Of a DNA stretch of 38,778 nt, positions 25,037 to 33,535 are shown piece after piece; positions within the stretch are counted from its first letter, which is position 1, and the number at the start of each line of letters is the position of its first letter. The stretch lies in assembly GCF_000308715.1 (NCBI RefSeq), contig NZ_BAGH01000285.1, forward strand, positions 1 to 38,778, written 5' to 3'. The notes under the pieces are model-generated. The model had not been told where the DNA came from and did not search any database. It worked only from the letters and a program-made list of their open reading frames with translations. The position numbers and the translations under genes were made by a program. The stretch is from Nocardia tenerifensis NBRC 101015 (GTDB lineage: Bacteria; Actinomycetota; Actinomycetes; Mycobacteriales; Mycobacteriaceae).

Positions 25037-26167
25037 TCAGGCCACCGGCGCACGCTTGGCGACGAGAGTGTGGTGGGCGGGCAACAGCAGTTCCTCGGAT
25101 GCGACGTAACCCCCGTTCTGTTTGGCCAGGCGGGTGCCGAGGAACAGCTCACCGCTGTCCCAGAGCGATCGGACCAGCTCGATGAGTCCATCACTCGGCG
25201 CGAAGCCGCGATACCACGCGAGGAAGTCGGGCCATTCGGCGACCGTCCCGCGCTCGCCGATCCAGCAGGCCATGTCGTACACGGTCGGCAACTTCCATCG
25301 GTAGATTCCGCCCGTTTGCGGTCCGGTCGTCAGGAAGGGGTAGTTCTCCGAGACATAGGTGGCGCCGCCGGCCCTGGCACCGTCGCGCAGCGGAGTGAGG
25401 GCAGGCAGCGCATGCTCGAAGTCGCAGGTGTCGGCGGCAACGCGGCTGAAGTCGAGGTCCCTCGGGTACGCCTTCTCGAAGGTCTCGAACGAGCCGCAAT
25501 GCTCGGCGATCGCGTCCATGCCCTGGTAGAAAACCGCCCAGTACGGCTTGCGGGCACCGAGCATCGCGCTGTATATATGGCTGCCGCAGGCTTCGGCGAG
25601 GCGTTTGCCCATCGCGGCCAGGTTCTCCGGGGTGTCCAGGCCCGGAATCAACGGCGCCACGTGGAACGCGACGGGAATGTCGTTCGCCGCCAACTGTTCC
25701 GCGACCCGCAGCCGTTCCGTGGGGCTCGGGGCACCCGGTTCGATCCGGGACGTGATCGCCTCGTTCAGCGTGATAATGGATACGCATACTTCCACCAGCC
25801 CCGCCGCGGACAAGTCGCGCAATATATCCAAGTCGCGCAGCACCAGCGTGCCCCTGGTGAGCACGAAAAGCGGGATTTCCGTCGCGGCGGCGGCTTCGAG
25901 AATAGTTCGAGTCAGCTTTTGCTCCGCCTCGATCGGTTGGTACGGATCAGTCGTCGTACCGAGATCGACAATGCCGAGATCCCGGCGCGCCGGAACGGAA
26001 CCACCGGACGGACGAACGTGGCGCCCGTATTCGCCGGGTCCCTTGTAAAGGCAGTATTGACATTCGAACTCACAGCCTTTGTAGGTGTCCGTATACGAAC
26101 GCCAGTGGTGCGCTCGAATGGTCTCGACGGAGGTCTGGAACTCGAACGTGCTCGGAAGTCGGTGCAT
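25037..26167 (-). CDS. Radical SAM enzyme, spore-photoproduct-lyase-like
   Basis: 376 aa from ATG 26167 (weak GGGGGC ribosome site; an upstream ATG at 26266 is possible but less likely). The cluster motif is CEFECQYC (Cys32, Cys36, Cys39), the CxxxCxxC for a 4Fe-4S cluster that cleaves SAM to a 5'-deoxyadenosyl radical. DLGTTTDPYQPIE near residue 72 is the conserved segment of the SPL-like group. No C-terminal SPASM Cys cluster and no B12 domain are seen. It heads the operon with the FMN oxidase, aldehyde dehydrogenase and propeller-like protein. Actual chemistry and substrate are unknown. Confidence 0.9.
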   Translation of the reverse strand: MHRLPSTFEFQTSVETIRAHHWRSYTDTYKGCEFECQYCLYKGPGEYGRHVRPSGGSVPARRDLGIVDLGTTTDPYQPIEAEQKLTRTILEAAAATEIPLFVLTRGTLVLRDLDILRDLSAAGLVEVCVSIITLNEAITSRIEPGAPSPTERLRVAEQLAANDIPVAFHVAPLIPGLDTPENLAAMGKRLAEACGSHIYSAMLGARKPYWAVFYQGMDAIAEHCGSFETFEKAYPRDLDFSRVAADTCDFEHALPALTPLRDGARAGGATYVSENYPFLTTGPQTGGIYRWKLPTVYDMACWIGERGTVAEWPDFLAWYRGFAPSDGLIELVRSLWDSGELFLGTRLAKQNGGYVASEELLLPAHHTLVAKRAPVA

Positions 26168-26622
26168 ATCTGCCCCCAAGGTTGTGGCGCTGACTGTTCG
26201 ATCGAGGACTACGCCGCCGCAGCGGGCCCTGGCGCTGATCGACTCAACGGCCGCGGTGTGTCGCACACGCCGCCCAACGACGATGGGGTGCTATTCCCCA
26301 GTGCAGTGGATTTGATGAAAAGCTAATGTACTCGGTCTATGCCCCGAACTGTCAAGGTTTGTCGTTTCCGGCCCTTCGTACATTCCGCGGCCACCGAATC
26401 ATGGTTTATCCAAGGGTAATTCGAGGGCGTAGGGACGGAGGGTCAGCTGCCGTTCGAGGCAGCGTTGCTACGGTATGGCCGGCCAGGGTATGTCGCCGTG
26501 CCATTAATTCCGAGTCGACACCGAAGCGCTCACGTGTCACGCTTCCGGAAAGTGCGGCGCGGCGACCGTCGACTGATCATGCCCGTTCGCGAACGGCCAT
26601 GCGCTCAGCTGTGCGGACGCAG
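26168..26622. other. Gene-free spacer between radical SAM gene and regulator
   Basis: 455 bp with no supported gene; short open frames here show no family features. It must hold the promoter for the radical SAM operon. AT-rich patches at 26310-26345 are the best place for it. The palindrome at 26583-26596 is listed separately. Confidence 0.5.
26583..26596. promoter_or_regulatory. Perfect 14-bp palindrome 3' of the StrR-type gene
   Basis: CCGTTCGCGAACGG consists of GTTCG and CGAAC back to back. These are the same half-site cores as in the StrR operator, but without its 19-nt spacing. It lies 27 nt past the regulator stop, upstream of the radical SAM operon promoter region. Operator or terminator cannot be decided from sequence. 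Confidence 0.35.
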
Positions 26623-27723
26623 TCACGCCGATACGTGGGGATCGTTTCGCCGCTCGAGCCGTTCCGCCAGTTCAATCCATTTCTTGCCGTTTTGTCTCGC
26701 AAGTTTCGATATGATGTCGCCGCAATGTTCCGGCAGACCCGTGAGCAGCTGCTCACACTCATCGACTTCTTTCGACCACAGCTGCAGTCGCCGTAATAGC
26801 AGACGTCCTCTTTCGTTCAGTCTGATGGCCGGATCATTCTGTAGCGCCTTGAGCGTCCGGAGATAACTGACTGTTTCTTTCGACATATTCGCTGTCTCGA
26901 GAGAATGTGGCCCCAACGTCGTGTCGTTGTCCCGGGCGCTGTCCTGGGCCGGTCGGCTCGCCGGAGGTGAATCGGCCCCGCCATCGCCGACGAGGGCGAT
27001 GGTGGCCGCGTCGGCGGCGCGCAGCGAGGTCGTACGACCCTCGCCACGATGCAACCGAGCCTGGACGGCTCGTACCGTATTGGGCGAAAGACCGGTGATC
27101 CTGGCTATCTCACGCAGCGAGACATCGCGGCCCTCACGCATAATATCCTCGGCGACCCGCCGGCCTTGCGCACTGTCCAAGGGGCGGACCCGACCGTCCT
27201 GCCCTACCCGCCCGTGCAACTGGGGAACGTCTCCACTTGCACGGCGTCGCAACCGTCCGACAGTCTTGTGGGACAGACCGGTCGCGGAGGCGATGAGCCG
27301 ATCGGACCACTGCGGATACGCCCCGATGATGCGAGTAGCCGCCGATTTCCGCTCCGCGAGCGACAGCGGTAAACCGTGCGCGGTATTGGCGTGCACCGCC
27401 AAAACAAAGGCGTCCGCAGCGTCACCATCGAAGAATTTTACGTCGATCTCGTTGTCCCTACGCATTTCTGCCGCACGCAGCCTGTGCATGCCATCGATAA
27501 CTTTCATCGTCTGCCGATGGACCAAAATAGGCGGTAAGGGCGTCTCCGACTCCACCAGTCGCTTTATGTGTGCTCGATTCTCTCCAGAGATACGGGGCGA
27601 ATCCGAAGGCAGCAAATCGGCGACCGACATGCGTTCCACCGGACATCGAACCGTTGCGCTGACCCATCTGTGGATTATGGACTCCTCGATGTTGCCTACG
27701 CATACCTCAGCAGAATTTCCCAT
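26623..27723 (-). CDS. StrR/NovG-type pathway regulator (ParB-like domain plus HTH)
   Basis: 366 aa from ATG 27723; the frame is open to 27801, but this ATG has a GGAAC site and family similarity starts soon after. The ParB/sulfiredoxin-like domain shows VADLLPSDSPR, PPILVHRQTMKVIDGMHRLRAA (split; DGMHRLRAA is 77-85) and DAFVLAVHANTAHGLPLSLAER. HTH segments follow: SDRLIASATGLSHKTVGRLR and a second, REIARITGLSPNTVRAVQARL. This layout matches StrR, NovG and Teg/Bbr regulators, which activate aminoglycoside, aminocoumarin and glycopeptide clusters. It is the only regulator in the block and the probable activator of the cluster. Confidence 0.9.
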   Translation of the reverse strand: MGNSAEVCVGNIEESIIHRWVSATVRCPVERMSVADLLPSDSPRISGENRAHIKRLVESETPLPPILVHRQTMKVIDGMHRLRAAEMRRDNEIDVKFFDGDAADAFVLAVHANTAHGLPLSLAERKSAATRIIGAYPQWSDRLIASATGLSHKTVGRLRRRASGDVPQLHGRVGQDGRVRPLDSAQGRRVAEDIMREGRDVSLREIARITGLSPNTVRAVQARLHRGEGRTTSLRAADAATIALVGDGGADSPPASRPAQDSARDNDTTLGPHSLETANMSKETVSYLRTLKALQNDPAIRLNERGRLLLRRLQLWSKEVDECEQLLTGLPEHCGDIISKLARQNGKKWIELAERLERRNDPHVSA

Positions 27724-28156
27724 AGCTAAGTTCCTATCGCCTGCTTGCGATGCCCCCGCTCGGTCGATGCCATTGACATTTTTACCGACCCGACAACCCA
27801 TCGTTCACCCGCGAAGGACATCTGGAACATCTGGCCACAACATATTTTGATGCGAAACGCACAGGCCCCCATCGCATCGGACAAAACCCCCGAATCAGTC
27901 ACTCTTCCACAAGAAGCGCGCGTGCAGCCCCTTGGCGACGATCGACAGAACTATACCAGATGGAATTGATAACGGGCATGCCCGAAGATGTTCGCCGCCA
28001 CCGTCTTCCACCTCCCCGAACGGCCGTCGGCAACATTTCGATCCAGCGATGACGTGCCAAATATCGCCCGGCATATTTGCCGCATATTATCCACAGCTGC
28101 TCGAATTTCCGACTTTTTCGTAATACTGCAGTTACAGCGCGCCGAAGAACTTAGCC
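27724..28156. other. Gene-free, AT-richer junction segment
   Basis: About 430 bp upstream of the regulator with no supported gene. It should contain the regulator promoter. The base composition is visibly richer in A and T than the flanking cobalamin-side genes. It ends at the decayed cysG fragment, so it is the right end of the accessory block. Confidence 0.5.
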
Positions 28157-28300
28157 GTGACATTGCCGCATCTGGTGCGCGGCAGGTGGTCCTGGTGTGC
28201 GGCTGGGCGACCGTTCCGCTGCCGACCACGACGACGCCACGGCGGCCGCCGAACCCGCGCGAGCCGCGCTCGACCAGCGGAAAACAGCCGCCGGTCGCGG
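28157..28300 (-). pseudogene. Decayed N-terminal fragment of cysG
   Basis: On the minus strand FPLV, then FGGRRGVVVVGSGTVAQ, matches the CysG leader and NAD-binding loop (LDGRRVVVVGGGTVAQRR in the intact gene at the left edge) with a few extra codons between. After GTVAQ the match decays. At DNA level 28202-28243 matches 202-243 with two mismatches (third positions 220 and 238). No start, no downstream domain. It is therefore a fragment, not a gene. It marks the boundary between the accessory block and the cobalamin side. Confidence 0.55.
28202..28243 (+). repeat. Direct repeat, right copy (decayed cysG fragment)
   Basis: Partner of 202-243, 28.0 kb away in the same orientation. Recombination between the two would delete the whole accessory block as a circle and restore one cysG loop. 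Confidence 0.65.
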
Positions 28301-28346
28301 GTGCGCCGTGCCGGGCATCGGCGTCGATCGTTCCTATACTCGGCGC

Positions 28347-29309
28347 ATGAACCGCTGGCGTCGGGCAGTACAGGTGGGAATGGTCTCGATCGCATTGGTC
28401 ACCGGCGCGGTGGCGCACGCCGATCCGGCCCCCTACGTGCCTGCGCCGGGCGTCGAGTCGACGTACTTCGAGCCGGGCCCGGCGGCGGTGAACGAGCGGC
28501 TCGGGTTCGGGTGCTGCGACACCACCGGCGCGAAGTTCGACCTCTGGTACCCGGCCGATCTCGGCACCGAGCGCCACCCGATCGTGCTGTGGGGAAACGG
28601 GTCCGACGCCATACCGAGTCAATACGCCCATCTCCTGCGGCATTTGGCGTCGTGGGGCTTCGTCGTGATCGGCACCGAGAACCAGCAAACCGGTTCGGGC
28701 GTCGATATCCGCAAGTCGCTGGACTACCTGCTCGCACAGGACGAGGACCCGGCGAGTGTGTTCTTCGGGAAGCTGGACCGGGAGGCGGTCGGCGCGGTCG
28801 GGCACTCGCAAGGCGCGACCGGTGTGCTGAACGCCTTACGCGACTCGGGCGGGGCGATCAAAACCGCTGTGCCGCTGGAGATCGCCGCCCAGCGGTTCTG
28901 CTCCAACGCGGCCAAGTGCACCGACACCCGTTCGCTGACAACCGGTTCGGTGTTCCTGGTGAATGGGTCCGCCGACGGCATCATCTCGCCGTCGCGGCAG
29001 CTGCTGCCGTGGCAGTTGGAGGGCTTGCAGTCGAATCAGGCTTACTACGAGGCCGTTCCGGCGAACCTGACGAAGGCATGGGGCACGCTGAACGGGCCGG
29101 ACCACAACGATGTGCAGGGACAACCGGACTGCGCCGCCGCGTCCAGCCCGTGCCGGGTCGGGGTGTACGGATATCTCGGCTATCCGACGGCTTGGCTGAT
29201 GGCGCAGTTGCGCGGTGACGCCGCCGCACGGGATGCGTTCCGTCCGGGCGGCGACTTCTACAAGTCGTCGCCGAACTGGAGCAACCAGGTGGGCAGCGTC
29301 ACCGGCTGA
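28347..29309 (+). CDS. Secreted alpha/beta hydrolase (lipase/cutinase-like)
   Basis: 320 aa from ATG 28347. A Sec signal peptide (RRAVQVGMVSIALVTGAVAHA, cleavage after about residue 25) is followed by a mature protein with PIVLWGNGSDAIPS, the nucleophile elbow GHSQGA (Ser154), an Asp in VNGSADGIISP and a His in GPDHNDVQG. Cys residues occur in pairs, as expected for an exported protein with disulfides. It resembles the dienelactone-hydrolase/PET-hydrolase-like family of actinomycetes that cleave polyester or lipid esters. Codon composition is typical of the host, and I regard it as chromosomal background rather than cluster. Confidence 0.87.
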   Translation: MNRWRRAVQVGMVSIALVTGAVAHADPAPYVPAPGVESTYFEPGPAAVNERLGFGCCDTTGAKFDLWYPADLGTERHPIVLWGNGSDAIPSQYAHLLRHLASWGFVVIGTENQQTGSGVDIRKSLDYLLAQDEDPASVFFGKLDREAVGAVGHSQGATGVLNALRDSGGAIKTAVPLEIAAQRFCSNAAKCTDTRSLTTGSVFLVNGSADGIISPSRQLLPWQLEGLQSNQAYYEAVPANLTKAWGTLNGPDHNDVQGQPDCAAASSPCRVGVYGYLGYPTAWLMAQLRGDAAARDAFRPGGDFYKSSPNWSNQVGSVTG

Positions 29310-29312
29310 GCG

Positions 29313-30701
29313 TCAGCTGAAGTGCGGATAGTCCTGGACCCACTGGAAGCCGGTGCGGCGCAGCGGGAACGAGTCGAGGTTCATCTGCTCCAGCGACAGC
29401 GTCACCTGATGGCCGTCGAGTTGACCTTCCAGGCGCAGCCGGTCGGGCACGGGCCGGGTGAAGGTGAACGTGGCGATCTGCGTGGGCTGGGGCTGCGCGA
29501 CCTGGCCCGGCGAGACAGTGCCCGCCACCTGTGACACCGTGAGCGTGTGCGCCTCGGCGTCGACCGTGCCGACGACGGGCACCAGGGTGCCGTCCATCTT
29601 CTGATACGTCATGCCGCCGACGTCGAAAACCACTCGCTGCCAACGGTTCTGGTCGGTGAGCAACGGCTGGAGCGGCTGACCGTCCTGGCTGAACTCCGAC
29701 ACCGTCCAGATTCCGTACAGCTCCGGCTTCGGCGCGCCGCCGCTTTCCTTCCAGAACTTCATGCCGTCCTGCACCACGCCGAGCAGCACCCAGACGGCCA
29801 GCACCGCCTGCACGCCGACCGCGATCAGCCGGACGCGACGCGAACGGAACGGTTCCGGCTGCGTGGCAGGATCCGAAGAGCGTTGCAGGACAAGGATGTT
29901 CGCCAGCCGCCGGGCCTGCGGGGCGAGCACCACCAGCGAGAGCAGCATGAGGTGGCCGGCCAGGATCTTCACCGGCACGTCGAAGGTCATGTTCAGGATG
30001 AACACCTGAGCCATGCTCACCAGACTGATCATCGCGCCCAGCGTCGCGGTCCGCGGCAGGAACAGCAGCAGTCCGCCGAGCACCTCCGCGGAGCCGAGCA
30101 GCATCTCGTAGACGGGCGAGGTGCCCACCTGCGTCCAGAGCACCGACATCGGGGTGAGATCACCGTACTGCGTGAGCAGGGTCGTCAGCGACGGCTCCGG
30201 CATCTGGGTGGGAATCATCTTGGCCATGCCGTAGAAGAGCATCTGCCCGCCGAGGCACAGCCGCATGGCAAGCAGGAACCAGGTGCTCAGCCGGTCATAG
30301 TTGGGCCTGCGGCGATCCAACACGGACCACAGCACCGTCGTGAACGCGGCGACCACCAGGATGCAGAACACGAAGACCCAGATGATCGCCTGGTCGCCGC
30401 TGCCCGAATCCAGGTGCAGTTGCACCTCCGTGTCGAACACATTCCGCCCGACCCACTCCCAGATCGGGCTCAGCGTGTACAGCAGGCCGAGGATCGCGCG
30501 CTCGGGGAGCTTCGGGCCCAGCGGGCCGGTGAACACGTACAGGATCTGCGAAAAAATTAGGCAGAACAGGCCGAAGTAGACGAAGCAGAACCGGAAGGCG
30601 ATGCGGGTCAACGGATTCCAGCGCGTATCCGATGCTCCGTCGTCGTCCGGGTCCTTCGCGACGGTGCCCCGATCGGCCGACTCCGTACTGACAGCACTCA
30701 C
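29313..30701 (-). CDS. DoxX-like integral membrane protein
   Basis: 462 aa from GTG 30701, with AGGTGAGG 8 nt upstream; the upstream open frame lacks support. About nine hydrophobic segments occur, including IAFRFCFVYFGLFCLIFS, FVFCILVVAAFTTVLW, MRLCLGGQMLFYGMAKMIP and SAEVLGGLLLFLP. The latter two are typical of the DoxX/SURF4-like fold. A last helix (VGVQAVLAVWVLLGVV) is followed by a large exported C-terminal beta-rich domain with WTVSEFSQDGQPLQPLL. Function is unknown; DoxX proteins are linked to redox and thiol balance. The stop is convergent with the hydrolase stop, 3 nt apart. Confidence 0.8.
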   Translation of the reverse strand: MSAVSTESADRGTVAKDPDDDGASDTRWNPLTRIAFRFCFVYFGLFCLIFSQILYVFTGPLGPKLPERAILGLLYTLSPIWEWVGRNVFDTEVQLHLDSGSGDQAIIWVFVFCILVVAAFTTVLWSVLDRRRPNYDRLSTWFLLAMRLCLGGQMLFYGMAKMIPTQMPEPSLTTLLTQYGDLTPMSVLWTQVGTSPVYEMLLGSAEVLGGLLLFLPRTATLGAMISLVSMAQVFILNMTFDVPVKILAGHLMLLSLVVLAPQARRLANILVLQRSSDPATQPEPFRSRRVRLIAVGVQAVLAVWVLLGVVQDGMKFWKESGGAPKPELYGIWTVSEFSQDGQPLQPLLTDQNRWQRVVFDVGGMTYQKMDGTLVPVVGTVDAEAHTLTVSQVAGTVSPGQVAQPQPTQIATFTFTRPVPDRLRLEGQLDGHQVTLSLEQMNLDSFPLRRTGFQWVQDYPHFS

Positions 30702-30823
30702 AACGCACCCCTCACCTTGAAATCTCCACGGAGGTCGACGGTATCGAGCAGCCGGTCCGGGCGCCTCCAGGAAATCCCTGGTCTTTGCGTCGGCCATGAG
30801 GCGTACGTGGTAGCCACACCCGG

Positions 30824-31140
30824 ACGGAGACCCGCGACAGTCGCACCGGACCGAGCGCAGGCGAAGCACTCACAGAACGGGCACAGCCGAACGCAGTCCG
30901 TCAGTCGCCGCGCCGGCGAGGCACTCGAGAGCGGGCGCTGTCAGACGCAGTCCGTCGATAGCTGCGCCGGATCGAGCAGACGAGGAAGCCGCAGAACAGG
31001 CGCGGCCGGATGAAGTCCGTCCGTAGCCGCGCCGGACCGAGCGCAGGCGAGGTAGCCGCAGAACAGGCGCGGCCGGACGTAGTCCGCCCCTAGCCGCGCC
31101 GGACCGAGCGCAGGCGAGGTACTCGCATGTCAAGGCCCGG
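30824..31140. repeat. Degenerate tandem repeat, about five units of 54-67 bp
   Basis: Each unit ends in AGTCCG (or a variant) and contains GCGCCGGACCGAGCGCAGGC or a close form, then GCAGAACAGGCGCGGCCGGA. The last two clear units start 67 bp apart (GCAGAAC at 30991 and 31058); earlier units are diverged or shortened. They fill most of the 587-bp gap between the DoxX-like gene and the phosphotransferase gene. No coding signal. Confidence 0.7.
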
Positions 31141-31288
31141 TTCCGGACAGTGAGCGGGTTCGGCGGCGTCGCTCGTTTTCCGCCCGCCGCGGAACTGGAA
31201 CGCGTTACTGTCGCGTATCGCGGCGCAGCGCCGCCGATGCGGGCTGGGCCGAGGCGCGCCCGCGGTTCATGGCGTCAGGAGGACAACG

Positions 31289-32419
31289 ATGGCCGAAGAT
31301 CCGGATCCCGCCGAGCGGCAGCAGCTCACCGTCAGCGAGCGCGATCTCGACGTGCTCGCCGAGGACCTGGCGCGCTGGCTGGATTCGCGGGTCTCCGCCG
31401 ACCACCGCCCGAAGGTTTCCAATCTGTCCCGGCCGCAGTCGGGCGGAATGTCGAGCACCTCCATCCTTTTCGACGCCGAGTGGAGCGTGGACGGACGACA
31501 CGAGAGCGGCTCGTTCGTCGCCCGGATGGCGCCGGAGCCCGGATCGTTCCCGGTGTTCGAGACCTACGATCTGGCCACCCAGTACCGGGTGATGGCCGGG
31601 GTCGCCGAGCACACCGACGTGCCGGTGCCGGGCCTGTGCTGGCTGGAGGAGGACGAGAAGCCCCTCGGCACACCGTTTTTCGTGATGAAGCGGGTCGACG
31701 GGCGGGTGCCGACGGACAATCCGCCGTACGTGTTCATCGGCTGGCTCTTCGACGCGACGCCCGAGGAGCGCGCGCTGCTCACCGCCAACACCGTCGAGGT
31801 GATCGCGAAGGTGCACGCCATCGCGGATCCGGCGCTGCACTTTCCCGCGCTGCGCGGCCCGGGACAGTCGCTGCGCAGGCACGTCGAGGCCCAAAAGGCT
31901 TGGTACCGCTGGGCACTGGCCGACGACGGCTTCGAGATCCCGCTGCTGGAGCGGGCTTTCGCGTGGCTGGAGGAGAACTGGCCCGAGGACCCCGGCCCGG
32001 ACGTCCTGAGCTGGGGCGACGCCAGGCCCGGCAACATCATCTTCCGCGATTTCGAGCCGGCGGCGGTGCTGGACTGGGAGATGGCCGCGTTGGGCCCGCG
32101 CGAACTCGACGTGGCATGGGTCATCTTCATCCACCGGTTCTTCCAGGACATCGCCACCCGGTTCGATCAACCGGGCCTGCCCGACTTCCTGCGCCGCGCC
32201 GACGTCGTGGCGAAATACGAAGAGCTGACCGGTCATCCGGTGCGCAACCTGGACTGGCACATCGTCTACGCCGCGCTGCGGCACGGCATCGTGATGGCCA
32301 GGGTGAAGCGCCGGATGATCCACTTCGGGGAGGACACCGACACCCCCGACCGCGACGACTATGTCATGCATCGAGCGAGCCTGGAGCGGCTGCTCGAGGG
32401 AACCTACGAGTGGGATTGA
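31289..32419 (+). CDS. APH-family phosphotransferase (mycobacterial FadE36-like type)
   Basis: 376 aa from ATG 31289, with GGAGG 6 nt upstream. Kinase-like motifs: ATP-binding VARMAP region, FFVMKRVDG hinge, catalytic loop SWGDARPGNIIF (Asp as base, Asn as Mg ligand) and AVLDWEMAALGPRELDVAW (second Mg Asp). In many relatives the loop begins HGD; here it is WGD. The family includes aminoglycoside and choline kinases as well as many actinobacterial paralogues near acyl-CoA metabolism genes. It is followed after 8 bp by a DUF protein and forms a two-gene operon with it. Unlikely to be an antibiotic resistance gene on sequence alone. Confidence 0.87.
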   Translation: MAEDPDPAERQQLTVSERDLDVLAEDLARWLDSRVSADHRPKVSNLSRPQSGGMSSTSILFDAEWSVDGRHESGSFVARMAPEPGSFPVFETYDLATQYRVMAGVAEHTDVPVPGLCWLEEDEKPLGTPFFVMKRVDGRVPTDNPPYVFIGWLFDATPEERALLTANTVEVIAKVHAIADPALHFPALRGPGQSLRRHVEAQKAWYRWALADDGFEIPLLERAFAWLEENWPEDPGPDVLSWGDARPGNIIFRDFEPAAVLDWEMAALGPRELDVAWVIFIHRFFQDIATRFDQPGLPDFLRRADVVAKYEELTGHPVRNLDWHIVYAALRHGIVMARVKRRMIHFGEDTDTPDRDDYVMHRASLERLLEGTYEWD

Positions 32420-32427
32420 GATCAGCC

Positions 32428-33525
32428 ATGCCAGTTCCGTTGGACGAGTATCCGATTCACCAGACCGGACTGTCGCTGGCCCGGGTGGCCAGCACCGACC
32501 GAAACTTCTACGACCGCAGCTACTTCAACGGTCACGACCGCGACGGCGGCACGTTCTTCATCACCGGATTCGGGGTGTATCCGAACCTGGGGGTGACCGA
32601 CGGCTACCTGGCCATCCGTCGGGGGGACGTACAGCGTTCCGTTCGGTTCTCCGACGCGCTCGGCGAGCGCGGCCTCGAGCAGCGGGTCGGCGGCTACCGG
32701 ATCGAGGTGGTCGAGCCGTTGCAACGGCTCCGGGTGATCTGCGAGCACGAGGACCTCTCGTGCGATCTCACCTGGGAGGGCGCCTTCCCCACCGTGCAGG
32801 AGCAGCCGCACCTGATCCTGGCCGGCAACCGTCCGATCATCCAGGCGACGCGCTTCGCCCAGTTGGGCTCGTGGTCCGGAACAATCCAGGTCGACGGCGA
32901 CGACATCGCGGTGGACCCGGCGATCTGGACCGGCACGCGCGACCGCTCGTGGGGCATCCGGCCGGTCGGCGAGAACGAGCCGCCGGGACGGGTGGCCAGC
33001 GAACCGGCGGGCGGCTTCTGGTGGATCTACACGCCGCTGCGGTTCGACGACTTCGCCGTGGTGATCATCATGCAGGAGGACCCGGACGGAACCCGCACGC
33101 TGAACGACGCGGTGCGGGTCTGGCCGGACGGGAGCACCGAACAGCTCGGCTGGCCGCGCGTGTCCATCGACTATCGTTCCGGCACAAGGCATCCCGTCGG
33201 CGCCCGGATCGAGCTGACGACCAAGGACGGCAAGCCGCTCGAGATCGAGGTGACCACCGGCACCGGCGTGCCGCTGCATGTCGGCTGCGGCTACGGCGGC
33301 GATCCGGACTGGGGACACGGCCAGTGGAAGGGCCGCGACTGGTCCCTGTCGAGCCGCTACGACATGACCGCCCCCGATATCGTCGCGCGCACGCCCTACG
33401 GCGTGATCGATCACGTGGCGCACGCCCGCTGCGGCGACGCCGAGGGTTGGGGACTGTTCGAGCACGCCAGCATGGGCCGGCACGATCCCACCGGCTTCGC
33501 CGACTGGGGTTCGGTCGCGCCGTAG
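32428..33525 (+). CDS. Conserved protein of unknown function (365 aa, beta-rich)
   Basis: ATG 32428, 8 nt after the phosphotransferase stop, so co-transcribed. It is soluble, with no signal peptide. The sequence is rich in aromatic and Gly residues, with blocks RNFYDRSYFNGHDRDG, GFGVYPNLGVTDGYLAI, IWTGTRDRSWGIRPVG and GFWWIYTPLRFDDF. These match a beta-sandwich pattern seen in actinobacterial proteins next to APH-type kinases and to AttH/hydroxyneurosporene-synthase-like proteins. I do not assign a function. Confidence 0.75.
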   Translation: MPVPLDEYPIHQTGLSLARVASTDRNFYDRSYFNGHDRDGGTFFITGFGVYPNLGVTDGYLAIRRGDVQRSVRFSDALGERGLEQRVGGYRIEVVEPLQRLRVICEHEDLSCDLTWEGAFPTVQEQPHLILAGNRPIIQATRFAQLGSWSGTIQVDGDDIAVDPAIWTGTRDRSWGIRPVGENEPPGRVASEPAGGFWWIYTPLRFDDFAVVIIMQEDPDGTRTLNDAVRVWPDGSTEQLGWPRVSIDYRSGTRHPVGARIELTTKDGKPLEIEVTTGTGVPLHVGCGYGGDPDWGHGQWKGRDWSLSSRYDMTAPDIVARTPYGVIDHVAHARCGDAEGWGLFEHASMGRHDPTGFADWGSVAP

Positions 33526-33535
33526 GGCTTTCGCG

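Noticed and set aside
23889..26167. Radical SAM plus FMN oxidase read as a mycofactocin-like RiPP system (MftC/MftD)
   Set aside because: The radical SAM lacks SPASM Cys motifs, and no MftA precursor or MftB-like RRE protein is visible nearby.
24887..26326. 479-codon plus-strand open frame opposite the radical SAM gene
   Set aside because: Shadow of the GC-rich codon bias; no domain features, while the minus strand encodes clear radical SAM motifs.
26326..26796. Short plus-strand frame in the spacer after the StrR-type gene
   Set aside because: No ribosome site, no similarity to known families, and its second half overlaps the regulator on the other strand.
28087..28095. TTATCCACA, a perfect DnaA-box sequence
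   Set aside because: A single box in an AT-richer spacer, with no cluster of boxes and no replication genes. Chance occurrence is likely.
28157..29218. Plus-strand frame overlapping the secreted hydrolase in another phase
   Set aside because: Arg/Gly-rich composition typical of a shifted frame; the hydrolase frame has signal peptide and catalytic motifs.
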